Shown: positions 1 through 8,035, numbered from the stretch's first letter. The stretch: 42,684 bases of DNA from an uncultured Coriobacteriaceae bacterium (GCA_902791035.1 CADAUA010000016.1:1-42684); one strand, 5' to 3'. Notes: a model not told the origin generated them from the sequence alone. A program made the numbers and translations.

Positions 1-73
1 CCTCTGTGAACTTCCCGTCCCTCACGCTCTCTCCCTTCTCCGGGAGGAACGACCGCTCTCATGCGGGGGTTGA

Positions 74-484
74 GTGTCTACTTTCTTGGGTCCACATCAG
101 GAGGGAACCGAGAGGCGCAGGCTCATCCGGGACCTGCTGGCGGGGGCGCAGCATCCCGTGACGGGATTGGCGCTCGCGCACGAGTGCGGCGTGAGCCGAC
201 AGGTGATCGTGCAGGACGTGGCGCTTCTGCGCGAGGCGGGCGTGGACGTGCGGTCCACCAACCGCGGCTACGTGATTGCCCGCGACGAGCGGCCGCGCCG
301 GCTCTTCAAGGTGTGCCACCGCGACGACGAGGTGATCGACGAGCTGACCATGATCGTGGACCTAGGTGGCACGGTAGAGGACACCATGGTCAACCACCGC
401 ACCTACGGGGTGATAAGTGCGCACCTGGGCAACAGGGGCTGGCTGGTGGAGCTGAGTCCCTACGAGCGCGAGGCCCTCAGCTAG
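74..484 (+). pseudogene. niaR: NiaR-type (HTH + 3H) niacin repressor, 3' end lost
   Basis: The 136-residue product has an N-terminal winged helix (roughly residues 13-65, with VSRQVIVQDVALLR as recognition region) followed by the start of a 3H domain. FKVCH and VNHRTYG carry the first two conserved histidines. Full-length NiaR regulators are about 170 residues and end with a third histidine in a GxHLHTI-like motif, which is absent here. The frame runs into non-homologous residues and stops at 484, ten bases before a short tandem repeat. NiaR represses niacin uptake or NAD genes in other bacteria; this copy probably cannot bind its ligand normally. GTG at 74 follows an in-frame TGA directly, so the start cannot lie further upstream. 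Family assignment is good. Whether it is a dead gene or merely short is inference. Confidence 0.7.
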
Positions 485-493
485 CCTTGGGTC

Positions 494-542
494 GTGACGC
501 GGGGTCGGAGTTCTTGTCACGCGGGGTCGGAGTTCTTGTCAC
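494..542. repeat. Short tandem repeat with GTGAC/GTCAC ends, two copies
   Basis: Two overlapping 27-base units (494-520 and 516-542) share the core GCGGGGTCGGAGTTCTT and are bounded by GTGAC or GTCAC. They sit just after the truncated niaR frame. The layout resembles the GTGTCAGGGGGACGG repeats at 35304 and 36416, and they may belong to one dispersed family. Confidence 0.6.
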
Positions 543-603
543 GCTCCGCTGGCGGGCCGCGCCGATGCGCCCACACGCCACTTTGTGTGCGGGCGCCTTA
601 CTT

Positions 604-630
604 TGTGTAAGCTCTTGTCTGTACACAGAC
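604..630. promoter_or_regulatory. Candidate operator: interrupted and nested palindromes
   Basis: TGTGTAA at 604-610 and TACACA at 622-627 form an interrupted palindrome. GTCTGT-AC-ACAGAC at 617-630 forms a second one overlapping it. The pair lies 42 bases upstream of the activase remnant start. No clear -35/-10 is visible, so a role as operator is only a guess from symmetry. Confidence 0.25.
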
Positions 631-671
631 GGACCGGGCCAGGCGGCCGCGCAGACGACGGGAGAGGCCCC

Positions 672-970
672 ATGCGAGGCATCGGCATAGACATTGGCTC
701 CACAGCCACCAAGGTGGCCGTCCTCGAGGACGACACCCTTGCGCTCACCCTGCTCGCGCCCACGGGCTTCTCGTCTGTGGAGGCGGCCGAGCAGGCCCGC
801 CAGGCCCTTGCCGCCCACGGGATCAACGCCACCCGGGAGCGCGTGGTGGCCACCGGCTACGGCCGCATCGCCGTCCCCTACGCCAGCCGCGCCGTGACTG
901 AGATAACCTGCCACGCCAAGGGGGCCTGGTGGCTCTTCCACGAGGACGGCGTGGTCATCGACATGGCCGG
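672..970 (+). pseudogene. Acyl-CoA dehydratase activase (HgdC/BadF ATPase) N-terminal remnant
   Basis: ATG at 672 starts a frame reading MRGIGIDIGSTATKVAVLED, the phosphate-1 motif of ASKHA ATPases in the activase of 2-hydroxyacyl-CoA dehydratases. It continues with ATGYGR and a VIDMAG stretch that matches the IDIGGQD region of the family. After about residue 100 similarity stops. The frame then runs on through non-homologous sequence that overlaps the nitroreductase gene on the other strand. The [4Fe-4S] ligand cysteines and the rest of the roughly 260-residue protein are missing. This is a 5' fragment of an iron-sulfur ATPase gene and almost certainly non-functional. The breakpoint near 970 is approximate. 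Confidence 0.7.
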
Positions 971-1027
971 CCCGGAGGTCCCGGACCGGCCGCGCCTGTC
1001 ACCTGCCTACTTGCCACTCTCCCCGGC

Positions 1028-1600
1028 TCAGCGGGCGACCACCACGCGGTCGTCCACGTTCTCGCCGGTCTTCTCGCCTGCGGGCGCCACGATGCCGCCG
1101 AAGGGCATCTGCGCCACCAGGCCCCAGCTGGCCGGCAGGCCGAAGAGATCGCGCACCGCATCGTCGATCACGGGGTTGTAGTGCTGGACGTTGGCACCGA
1201 TGCCCAAGTCGCGCAGGCCGGACCACACGGCAATCTGTAGCATGCCGTTGGACTGGGCCGCCCAGTAGGGGAAGTTCTCGGCGTAGCGGGGAAACTGCTC
1301 CTGCAGCCCGTGGACAACGTCGTCGTCGGTAAAGTAGAGCACGGTGCCGGCCGCAGCCTTGAAGCCGTCGAGCTTCTCGCGCGCGACCTTGCCGCCAAAG
1401 GCGTCGAAGACCGCGTCCCAGAGCTGGTCCTGCTTTTCGCCCAGCGCCACGACCACGCGCTGGCTGTGCATGTTGAAGGCGTCGGGCACGAGCTCGGTGA
1501 TGCGCTTGATGTCCTCTACGACCTTGCTCTCGGAGACGGGGAGGTCCTTGTTCAGGGCGTAGACGCTGCGACGGGCGGCCAGGGAGTCGATCATGGTCAT
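1028..1600 (-). CDS. Nitroreductase family protein
   Basis: The 190-residue product belongs to the FMN-dependent nitroreductase family, closest in style to the HBN1/Frm2-like oxidoreductases. LAARRSVYAL near residues 8-17 is the conserved Arg/Ser FMN-phosphate region, and PASWGLVAQMPFGG near the C-terminus is the usual family ending. These cytosolic flavoenzymes use NAD(P)H to reduce nitro compounds, quinones or other acceptors; the substrate cannot be read from sequence. Length fits the family. ATG at 1600 is preceded by AGAAGGGA at good spacing, and a second in-frame ATG follows two codons later. A palindromic repeat element (1698-1828) lies in its upstream region. Confidence 0.9.
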   Translation of the reverse strand: MTMIDSLAARRSVYALNKDLPVSESKVVEDIKRITELVPDAFNMHSQRVVVALGEKQDQLWDAVFDAFGGKVAREKLDGFKAAAGTVLYFTDDDVVHGLQEQFPRYAENFPYWAAQSNGMLQIAVWSGLRDLGIGANVQHYNPVIDDAVRDLFGLPASWGLVAQMPFGGIVAPAGEKTGENVDDRVVVAR

Positions 1601-1697
1601 GGCGGGTCCCTTCTGTACGGGGCTGTGTCTGTCTGGCCCTTACCTACCCAAATGCTATCGGCCATATACCATTCGCGCGCCACTCGCCAAGAAGCGG

Positions 1698-1828
1698 ACC
1701 TGCAGGTGACATGTCATTTGCAGGTGCATCCGCCCCCGCGGCGACAAGGTCGACAACCTATCTACCTGCGCTTTTGCAAACTGTGCCCTTTGCGCGTGGC
1801 ATCTGCAAGTGACATGTCACCTGCAGGT
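1698..1828. repeat. Palindrome-core-palindrome element, copy 1
   Basis: Two 28-base palindromes centred on ACATGT occupy 1698-1725 (arms ACCTGCAGGTG and CATTTGCAGGT) and 1801-1828 (ATCTGCAAGTG and CACCTGCAGGT). Their centres are exactly 103 bases apart. The 75-base core holds GCGACAAGG, CTACCTGCG and CAAAC. All these parts recur, ungapped and at identical spacing, at 6721-6854. The element lies between the nitroreductase start and the phosphatase stop. Confidence 0.85.
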
Positions 1829-1853
1829 GGGTCCCGCAAGGCGCCAGCGCGAC

Positions 1854-1890
1854 GACAAGCACCCCAGACAAGCACCCCAGACAAGCACCC
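1854..1890. repeat. 13-base tandem repeat, about three units
   Basis: GACAAGCACCCCA is repeated almost three times, ending at the stop codon of the minus-strand phosphatase gene. It is probably replication slippage; no function is visible. Confidence 0.7.
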
Positions 1891-2759
1891 TACTCCGTGA
1901 AGCGGTCGCGCAAGGCCGCGATCCGCGCGGCATCGAGGCCGTACTCCACCTCGAAGTAGGTCTCGTAGCAGCCGTAACGCGCGAGGATCGCACCAAGGAC
2001 GGCCCGGCCCATCCGCTCGCTCACACCGGCGCGCATGAGGATCTCCTCGGGCAACTCGGGCACGTCGCCCACGTCGTCACCCAGCTCCTGCCGCGCGAAC
2101 TCGAGAATCTTCTCGACCCGGTAGGCATTGGTGAGCAGATACTCGTACAGGGCGTCCTCCTCGCTGACGCCCAACGCCAGCAGCACCAGCATCGCTGCCA
2201 CGCCCGTGCGGTCCTTACCAGCGGTGCAGTGGAAGAGAATCGGCACGTCCCCCGCCTCCAGGTGGGCAAAGAGCGCCCGGTAGGCCGCGCTGCCAAATGC
2301 CATGCCCACATAGAGCTCGTTCATCACCTGCTGCGCCTGGGGTGAGTCCATACTGACTTCCCCGGAGCCTGCCATGGGCACGGCGGCCCCTCCCCGCGCC
2401 TCCTGCTGCGCCTCCAGGATGCGCGCGATGCCCTCGGGCGAGAAGTTCACCTCGTCGTTGCGCGCATCGAGCATGGCGCAGACACGTTCGTAGGCCACGC
2501 CAGGCAGCTGCGGATCGGGGAGCTCCTCCACCTCGACGCCACTGCGCAGGTCAAGGTCGAACCGTAAGCCCAGCCGCACCAGACCCTCCCGCTCCGCCGG
2601 CGACAGCCACGCCAAGGCGGCGGAACGCCAGATGAGCCCGTGCCTCACCGTGCGGCCACCGACCGTCTGGTAACCGCCCAGCTCGCGGACGTTGTTCGTC
2701 TTTTGGAACGTCGGGTCCTCACCCGGCCCGAAGGGACCGTACTTCTGCTCTGGGGTCAT
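1890..2759 (-). CDS. Tyrosine-protein phosphatase (Y_phosphatase3 type)
   Basis: The 289-residue product carries the cysteine phosphatase loop HCTAGKDRTG, with the nucleophile Cys at residue 178 and Arg at 184. The N-terminal NNVRELGGY and HGLIWRSAAL motifs are typical of the bacterial Y_phosphatase3 family (related to MptpB/LipA phosphatases). The AGKDR loop is the form linked to dual protein or phosphoinositide phosphatase activity in this family; the real substrate is unknown. The general acid Asp would lie in the FDLDLRSGVEVEELPDP region. No signal peptide is seen. ATG at 2759 is preceded by GAGAGGC. The gene stands alone, with a divergent non-coding stretch upstream. Confidence 0.92.
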   Translation of the reverse strand: MTPEQKYGPFGPGEDPTFQKTNNVRELGGYQTVGGRTVRHGLIWRSAALAWLSPAEREGLVRLGLRFDLDLRSGVEVEELPDPQLPGVAYERVCAMLDARNDEVNFSPEGIARILEAQQEARGGAAVPMAGSGEVSMDSPQAQQVMNELYVGMAFGSAAYRALFAHLEAGDVPILFHCTAGKDRTGVAAMLVLLALGVSEEDALYEYLLTNAYRVEKILEFARQELGDDVGDVPELPEEILMRAGVSERMGRAVLGAILARYGCYETYFEVEYGLDAARIAALRDRFTE

Positions 2760-2938
2760 GCCATGCCTCTCGAATCGCCTCGTATGCCCTCAGCCTACAG
2801 GGTCGTGCGGCAGATCAGCACCAAGACGGGACGTTCCACAGGAGAAACCCGCCATTACGGCGCCGTTCCGCAGCAAAAGGCGCCCCGCCTCGACCAGTCC
2901 AGTCCGATCAGCACGCTCCTATGCATAGGTTTGCGCTC

Positions 2939-3046
2939 CATACTCGGGGGTGGCGGAATAAAGTCAGCGTTCAGAGGGGTTACAAACAGGAAAAGTGGAG
3001 TCCGAAGCATTTGAACGCTGACTTTATTCCGCCACCCCCGAGTATG
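2939..3046. repeat. Perfect 35-bp inverted repeat with 38-nt loop (fold-back element)
   Basis: Bases 2939-2973 and 3012-3046 are exact reverse complements: the left arm begins CATACTCGGGGGTGGCGG and ends AAAGTCAGCGTTCA. The 38-base loop has no recognisable gene. The stem is far longer than a terminator and has no T-run. No clear target-site duplication was found. It could be a solo MITE, a pair of insertion-sequence ends, or a structured RNA. The rest of the 2760-3414 gap shows no supported gene. Confidence 0.85.
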
Positions 3047-3414
3047 CATCGCGATCATCCGCACTCAAAGGGGCAAACTGACCTTGGCAACGCGACATGA
3101 GGCACCCCTCTCGCCGCCTCGTAGTCGTCCGTCCCAACCAACCCCAGCTCATGCGAGCAACCCAGCTACAAGGACTCCGACATGCATGGAGACAGGACAA
3201 CCAGCGAAGCCACACCTCCGACGGCCCGTACAGCGCCGTCAGGCCTGCATAGGCCTCACGTCGTAATGTGTCGCCTACGTTCACGCACCGATAACATCGC
3301 GTCACTCTGTCACCTTCCACCGAATGCACGGGCCCGTCTGTGTCTCGCTGGATGACAATTGCCTCGCGCGGCATGCAATTGGCACGTCCGACGGGCCGAC
3401 TTAAGGAGAGGGCT

Positions 3415-5184
3415 ATGGACACTCGGCTTCTGGAAGTGGCGGCAGGCAAGGCACCGGCTGACCTCGTGATCAAGAACGGCAAGGTGGTCAACGTCTACAC
3501 GGCGGAGATCCTGGACGGCGGCGTTGCCGTTTGCGGCCAGACCATCGCGGCAGTGGGCGACGTGGACTACTGCATAGGACCCGACACCAAGGTGGTCGAC
3601 GCGGGCGGCGCCTACATCACGCCCGGCTTCATAGACGGCCACATCCACCCGGAGAGCTCCGACCTCTCCATCCGCCCCTTCGCCGAGGCGGTCCTCAAGC
3701 ACGGCACCACCTCCATCATGACCGACCTGCACGAGATCGGCGTGGTCTCAGGCCTCGAGGGCATCGAGGCCATCATCGAGGAGAACGAGGCCACCGACCT
3801 CAACCTCTACTTCGTGGTGCCCAGCCACGTGCCCTTCTCGCCCGCACTGGAGACCAGCGGCGGCGCCTTCAACGCGGAGATTATCGCCGAGGCCCTCAAG
3901 CGCCCCGACGCCGTTGGCATCTCCGAGTGCGTGGGCCACTACATCCTGGCCGGCTTCCCCGACCTCATGAAGTCGCTCGATGCCGTCAAGGCGCCCGGCC
4001 TCTCCGCACAGGGCCACCTGCCCGACATGACTGGCCCCAACCTCAACGCCTGCCTGGCGGCCGGCGCCTCCACGGACCACGAGGCCCTGGACGGCCCGCA
4101 GATCGTGGAGCGCCTGCGCGGCGGCTGCCACGCCATGCTGCGCGAGTCCTCGGCGGCGCGCACCCTGGCCGATCAGACCAAGTTCCTGGTGGAGTCCGGC
4201 GTGGACACCACCTACGCCTCCATCGTGACGGACGACCTCCACTGCTGCGACCTGGCGGAGACCGGCCACCTGGACCACCACATCCGCGTGGCGCTGGGCG
4301 CGGGCCTGCCCTTCGTAAAGGCCATCCAGATGGTCACCGTCAACGCGGCGCGCGGCTTCGACCTGGACCGCACCATCGGCGGCCTGGCACCCGGCAAGCG
4401 GGCGGACATCAACCTCGTGACGGGCGACACGGCAGACACCTTCTCCGTAAGGAGCGTGTGGTCCGCGGGCAAGCAGGTGGTCGAGGACGGCCAGCTGCTG
4501 GTGCACTACCCGGTGGCCGACCACAAGCCCTGCGTGCTCAACACCTGCACGCTCCTGCACCCCATCACGGCGGACAGCTTCAAGATGGCCGCGCCCGAGG
4601 GTGCCAAGCGCGTGAAGGTCAAGGTCATGGACACCCTGCCCTGGATCCCCATCACGCAGCCGCGCGAGGTTGAGCTTGACTGCTCGGACGGCTACGTGCA
4701 CTGCGACGTGAGCCAGGACGTGCTCTACATAGCCCAGGTGGAGCGCTACGGCAAGAACGGCAACGTGGGCAAGGCCTTCATGGGCGGCTTCCACCTGCAG
4801 AGCGGCGCCGTCGCCTCCTCCGTGGGTCACGACAACCACAACATCATCGTCATGGGCACCAACTTCGAGGACATGGCCCTGGCCGTGAACCACCTAGTGC
4901 AGATCGGTGGCGGCCAGTGCTACTGCGAGGATGGCGTGGTGGTAAAGGACATCGCCTACCCGGTGTGTGGCCTTCTCTCCGACCTCTCGTGCGACGAGCT
5001 TGCCGCCGAGAAGAACGCCCTCAACGAGGAGCTGGCCAAGCGCGGCTGCATCATCCGCTACACCTGCATGTTCCTCTCGTTCATCTGCCTGGCGGCCCTG
5101 CCCACGCTGGCCGTGACCGACCATGGGTTCATCAACGTCCTTACCATGCAGATAGAGGACCCCATCCTGGGCGTGGTGGCATAG
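3415..5184 (+). CDS. ade: Adenine deaminase
   Basis: The 589-residue product is a bacterial adenine deaminase (amidohydrolase superfamily) converting adenine to hypoxanthine and ammonia in purine salvage. Metal ligands are visible in GHIHPESS (His76, His78). GHLPDMTG near 200, DHEAL near 221 and TDDLHC (272-277) hold further catalytic-site residues of the Ade family. ARGFDLDRTIGGLAPGKRADI is the usual strand before the C-terminal Ade-specific domain, and HDNHNIIVMG lies in that domain. Length is normal (about 570-600). ATG at 3415 sits six bases after AAGGAGAGG, so the longer upstream frame is not used. A guanine deaminase gene follows 106 bases later on the same strand, making a purine-salvage unit. 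The last residues (LGVVA) are complete. Confidence 0.96.
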   Translation: MDTRLLEVAAGKAPADLVIKNGKVVNVYTAEILDGGVAVCGQTIAAVGDVDYCIGPDTKVVDAGGAYITPGFIDGHIHPESSDLSIRPFAEAVLKHGTTSIMTDLHEIGVVSGLEGIEAIIEENEATDLNLYFVVPSHVPFSPALETSGGAFNAEIIAEALKRPDAVGISECVGHYILAGFPDLMKSLDAVKAPGLSAQGHLPDMTGPNLNACLAAGASTDHEALDGPQIVERLRGGCHAMLRESSAARTLADQTKFLVESGVDTTYASIVTDDLHCCDLAETGHLDHHIRVALGAGLPFVKAIQMVTVNAARGFDLDRTIGGLAPGKRADINLVTGDTADTFSVRSVWSAGKQVVEDGQLLVHYPVADHKPCVLNTCTLLHPITADSFKMAAPEGAKRVKVKVMDTLPWIPITQPREVELDCSDGYVHCDVSQDVLYIAQVERYGKNGNVGKAFMGGFHLQSGAVASSVGHDNHNIIVMGTNFEDMALAVNHLVQIGGGQCYCEDGVVVKDIAYPVCGLLSDLSCDELAAEKNALNEELAKRGCIIRYTCMFLSFICLAALPTLAVTDHGFINVLTMQIEDPILGVVA

Positions 5185-5193
5185 GACCTGGCA

Positions 5194-5220
5194 GGCCAAG
5201 GGTGTCTGTCGCCCTTGGCC
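5194..5220 (+). terminator. Hairpin between adenine and guanine deaminase genes
   Basis: GGCCAAGGG and CCCTTGGCC form a perfect 9-bp stem with a 9-nt loop, 10 bases after the adenine deaminase stop. The following bases CGTTGCATTTGT are only weakly T-rich. It may be a leaky terminator or an attenuator letting some read-through into the guanine deaminase gene. Confidence 0.55.
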
Positions 5221-5290
5221 CGTTGCATTTGTGATACTGGATGGGACCCGGTGCCGCGTGCGCCGGGCCCCTTGGGCTTGGAGGAATGCA

Positions 5291-6667
5291 ATGGCGCAGG
5301 GTGTTTCGGGCGCGTACCTGGGGACCTTCTTCCACACGCCGGTCTACGGCCAGATGGAGTACCTCAAGGACGCCCTCATAGAGGTGGACAAGGACGGCGT
5401 GATCACGCGGGTGGCCCTGCCGGCGGACGCGGACTACGCGCAGCTGGTGGCCGGCTACCGCCAGGCGGGCACGCTCACCGAGCTGCCGGCAGGCTGCGTG
5501 GGCCTTCCCGGTTTCGTGGACATCCACGTGCACTCGTGCCAGTGGCCCCAGTCGGCCCTGGCGCTCGACGAGCCCCTCTACCTGTGGCTCCAGGAGAAGA
5601 CCTTCCCGCTGGAGTCGAAGTTCGCAGACCTGGACTTCGCCCGCACGGTCTATGCGGACCTCGTGGACCAGCTCTTTGCCCGCGGCGCCACCACCGTGGT
5701 CTACCTGGGCAGCGCCCATCTGGAGGCCACGGTGGAGTTGGCGCGCATCTGCGTAGACAAGGGCCAGCGCGCCCTGGTGGGCAAGACCGTGATGGACGAC
5801 CCCGAGGCCAACCCAAGCTACTATCGCGACGCCTCCGCCGCCAGTGCCGTGGCGGACACCGAGACCCTTATCCACGAGGTGGAGGGCATGCAGCACGACT
5901 GCCCGCAGGGCGTCTGGCCGGTCATCACGCCGCGCTTCATCCCCAGCTGCACCGACGAGGTGCTCAAAGGCCTGGGCGACCTGGCCGCCCGCTACGACTG
6001 CTATGTGCAGACCCACTGCAACGAGGGCCAGTGGGAGCACGACACGGTGCTCGCACGCTTTGGCAAGGAGGACCCCTACGCGCTGCAGGACTTCGGGCTC
6101 CTGCGCGACCACTCGATCATGGCCCACGGCTGCTTCCTCACGCCGGAAGAGGGCGAGCTCTTCGAGCGGCTTGGCGTGGCCGTGGCCCACTGCCCCATGT
6201 CCAACCCCTACTTCGGCAGCAGCGTGGCGCCGGTGCGGCGGCTGCGCGAGCAGGGCGTGCGCATGGGTCTGGGCACCGACATCTCCGGCGGCTACAGCCC
6301 CAACCTCTACGAGAGCATCCGACAGGCGGTCATGAGCTCCCGGCAGCTTGAGACCGGCGTCAACGCGCTGGTACCGGAGGCCGAGCGCGGCGGCGTGCCC
6401 GACTCGCGCATCTCCGTCGTGCAGGCCTTCTGGCTTGCCACCAAGGGAGGCGGCGAGGCGCTGGGCCTTCCCGTGGGGGACTTCGAGCCCGGCATGGCCT
6501 TCGACCTGCAGGTCATAGACACCAAGCGGCGGTGGTCCGATCTCACGGGCTTTGGCGTGTTCGACGAGCCCCAGGACCAGCTGGCGCGCATCCTCTACCT
6601 CTCCAACCCAGAGAACATCCGGCAGGTCTACGCTCAGGGTAGGCTGGTCTGCAACAAGGACGCGTAG
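5291..6667 (+). CDS. guaD: Guanine deaminase (amidohydrolase)
   Basis: The 458-residue product matches guanine deaminases of the TrzN/ATZ-like amidohydrolase family, which convert guanine to xanthine and ammonia. Zinc ligands and active-site residues are in HVHSCQWPQ (His79, His81), QTHCNEGQWE, MAHGCFL and LGTDISGG. VAHCPMSNPYFGS is the conserved substrate-binding strand. Length fits the family. ATG at 5291 lies five bases after GGAGGA at 5280-5285, so the earlier in-frame ATG at 5231 inside the intergenic hairpin region is unlikely. It probably works with the upstream adenine deaminase to feed hypoxanthine and xanthine into salvage or nitrogen use. A palindromic repeat element follows 54 bases after the stop. 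Confidence 0.93.
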   Translation: MAQGVSGAYLGTFFHTPVYGQMEYLKDALIEVDKDGVITRVALPADADYAQLVAGYRQAGTLTELPAGCVGLPGFVDIHVHSCQWPQSALALDEPLYLWLQEKTFPLESKFADLDFARTVYADLVDQLFARGATTVVYLGSAHLEATVELARICVDKGQRALVGKTVMDDPEANPSYYRDASAASAVADTETLIHEVEGMQHDCPQGVWPVITPRFIPSCTDEVLKGLGDLAARYDCYVQTHCNEGQWEHDTVLARFGKEDPYALQDFGLLRDHSIMAHGCFLTPEEGELFERLGVAVAHCPMSNPYFGSSVAPVRRLREQGVRMGLGTDISGGYSPNLYESIRQAVMSSRQLETGVNALVPEAERGGVPDSRISVVQAFWLATKGGGEALGLPVGDFEPGMAFDLQVIDTKRRWSDLTGFGVFDEPQDQLARILYLSNPENIRQVYAQGRLVCNKDA

Positions 6668-6720
6668 ACGCGACGGCGGCGGGAGCGGCGGGAGCGGCTG
6701 AGACGGTTTGAGCGGCTGTG

Positions 6721-6854
6721 GGCACCTGCAAGTGACATGTCACTTGCAGGTGCCTCCCGCCTTCGAGCGACAAGGACAACAAGCCCGCTACCTGCGGAAA
6801 CACAAACAGCGCACCAAGCCCCGCCCACCTGCAACTGACATGTCACTTGCAGGT
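6721..6854. repeat. Palindrome-core-palindrome element, copy 2
   Basis: A perfect 34-base palindrome (6721-6754, arms GGCACCTGCAAGTG around ACATGT) and a near-perfect one (6827-6854) have centres 103 bases apart, exactly as in copy 1 at 1698-1828. The core shares GCGACAAGG, CTACCTGCG and CAAAC with copy 1 at the same offsets. The element lies between a plus-strand gene end and a minus-strand gene end. Confidence 0.88.
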
Positions 6855-6911
6855 GCCCCCACCGCTTGGACCCCGGGTACCGCGGCAGGGCGCCTGGCTA
6901 TCAGTCCTCTA

Positions 6912-7049
6912 TCAAGCTGCCTCGAAGCACTGCTCGAAGAAGGACACGTAGCCAGCCTTCTCCACGTCACGATATAGACCGGGGTCCGACTCCAGCTCGC
7001 GCAGGTGAGCCAGCGTCTTGTGGAATGTCTCAAGCTTGCGCGACGTCAT
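6912..7049 (-). pseudogene. HEPN-type (HI0074-like) antitoxin/toxin partner, N-terminal remnant
   Basis: This short frame encodes 45 residues beginning MTSRKLETFHKTLAHLRELE and ending YVSFFEQCFEAA before a TGA. The pattern of FFEQCFE matches the first helix pair of HI0074-family nucleotidyltransferase substrate-binding proteins (HEPN fold), which are normally about 130 residues. The remaining helices and the RxxxxxH HEPN motif are missing. ATG at 7049 overlaps the end of the upstream nucleotidyltransferase gene by 20 bases, the normal layout of MNT/HEPN modules. The break lies about 60 bases from the palindromic element at 6721-6854. Confidence 0.6.
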
Positions 7050-7356
7050 AGACGGTCACCTGATTCCGTTCGATGTCGGCTCGAAGCTCCGCATTGGCGA
7101 GCGACCCCAAGTCCACCACATCAAACTTCAAAATGGTAGGCGATTCCTCATCCACATCAAAGATGAAGTTGAGCACGTCGCCACCATCGGCCGCGAGGTC
7201 GATGTCGCTCCGGTCGCGCTGGGTCCCGCGGGCACGCGAGCCGTACAGCACGACACGCTTTATGCCACGCGCACGGGCAAGGTCCTGGATGGAGACAAGC
7301 ACATCGGGCTTGATGCCCGTGCGCTGGCTGAGCGCGTTCACATCCGGCTGGCACAC
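7030..7356 (-). CDS. MNT-type minimal nucleotidyltransferase (HI0073-like)
   Basis: The 108-residue product has the nucleotidyltransferase signature GSRARG followed by DIDLA (Gly39-Ser40, Asp51 and Asp53), with a third acidic residue in FDVVDLG. This is the minimal nucleotidyltransferase (MNT/HI0073) family, whose members pair with HEPN proteins as toxin-antitoxin modules; in studied pairs MNT AMPylates the HEPN toxin. The partner downstream (6912-7049) is truncated, so this MNT is an orphan. GTG at 7356 follows a GGGG stretch at a usable distance; a GTG sixteen residues in would also still leave the domain complete. Confidence 0.8.
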   Translation of the reverse strand: MCQPDVNALSQRTGIKPDVLVSIQDLARARGIKRVVLYGSRARGTQRDRSDIDLAADGGDVLNFIFDVDEESPTILKFDVVDLGSLANAELRADIERNQVTVYDVAQA

Positions 7357-7396
7357 GTCGCATCACCCCGCCTAGGCTCGTCTCCCATGCTATGGC

Positions 7397-7889
7397 TCAA
7401 CTATACGACCAGCGATTTCTCTTTGCCAGCGCGGCTACTGGCGGCAAGATGCCATTCTCCTCCAGTTCAAGGTCACAATCTTCTGCATCCGTGACGTAGT
7501 CCAAATCCGTCTCAACAAGCTCCATCAGCAAGCAGCCGCCATCCGGCAAAGGGAAGAGGATGTCGCCAGGATCCGCCAGCCTCTCGCCGCAGCGCGCCTC
7601 GGCCGCCACCAGCTTAGCCTCGGTCGGCCGGTCCCCAACCCAAGGAATCCGCTCCGCATCCAGATGCTCGAGATACGCGCGCCACTCGGACCGGCCCTCC
7701 GGCACGATCACCGTGCGATCCCAGCCCCCATCCTTGGTCACGGCGATGGGGCCCAAGCCCCACCCGCGGATCCCAATCCTCCGGCATCCATTCAAAGATC
7801 CAAAGCTCCTCGGTCTCCCAGGCACTCGTAATGTGATGGTGAGGACAGAGCTTCCGCACACGAGCCAGTGCGTCATCAAGGCTGAGCAT
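7397..7889 (-). pseudogene. Frameshifted paralogue of the 8990-10201 protein N-terminal region
   Basis: ATG at 7889, after GGGAGGAAACGC, opens a frame MLSLDDALARVRKL... WIFEWMPEDWDPR that closely matches the start of the 8990-10201 product (SFDDALDRARELYPDYHIV, WVFGWAPADW). Near 7762-7780 the similarity moves to another frame (GWGLGPIAVTKDGG, then PWVGDRPTEAKLVAAE), matching GCGPITVSKDGG and PWVGDQPTEAELAAAE of the same paralogue. A small indel therefore breaks the gene. The second half ends at 7397 with no counterpart to the paralogue's C-terminal domain. The N-terminal region slightly resembles Imm35/YrhB-like immunity domains, but this is a weak impression. Confidence 0.75.
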
Positions 7890-7961
7890 GCGTTTCCTCC
7901 CGTGGGTAGTAATGCGGGGATGGTACTTGGAATCCCAGCCCAACGGACCACGGTGTGGGTC

Positions 7962-8035
7962 TTACGGCAGCTTGCGACGAACCTGCTTGAGATAGTTGCG
8001 CTTGAAGTCGCCGCGGGTGCCAGACTTGCTGACCC
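7962..8035 (-). pseudogene. DUF3800 C-terminal remnant
   Basis: The minus-strand frame ending at 7962 finishes SGTRGDFKRNYLKQVRRKLP, very like the C-terminus of the intact DUF3800 protein at 24807-25511 (FFGSERNVRRNYLKVARRKR). Upstream residues in the frame show no further similarity. This is a gene tail left after deletion or recombination. A GGGGG/CCCCC hairpin lies near 8095-8115. The boundary on the upstream side is approximate. Confidence 0.5.

Noticed and set aside
3024-3491. 155-residue minus-strand frame over the adenine deaminase upstream region
   Set aside because: It overlaps the start of the adenine deaminase gene and the fold-back arm, with no family motif or ribosome site.
3748-4893. 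Long minus-strand open frames opposite adenine deaminase, DUF499, methylase and helicase genes
   Set aside because: They are antisense shadows caused by high GC and third-position bias; their translations are low-complexity (His/Val/Ala or Arg/Pro rich) and match no family.
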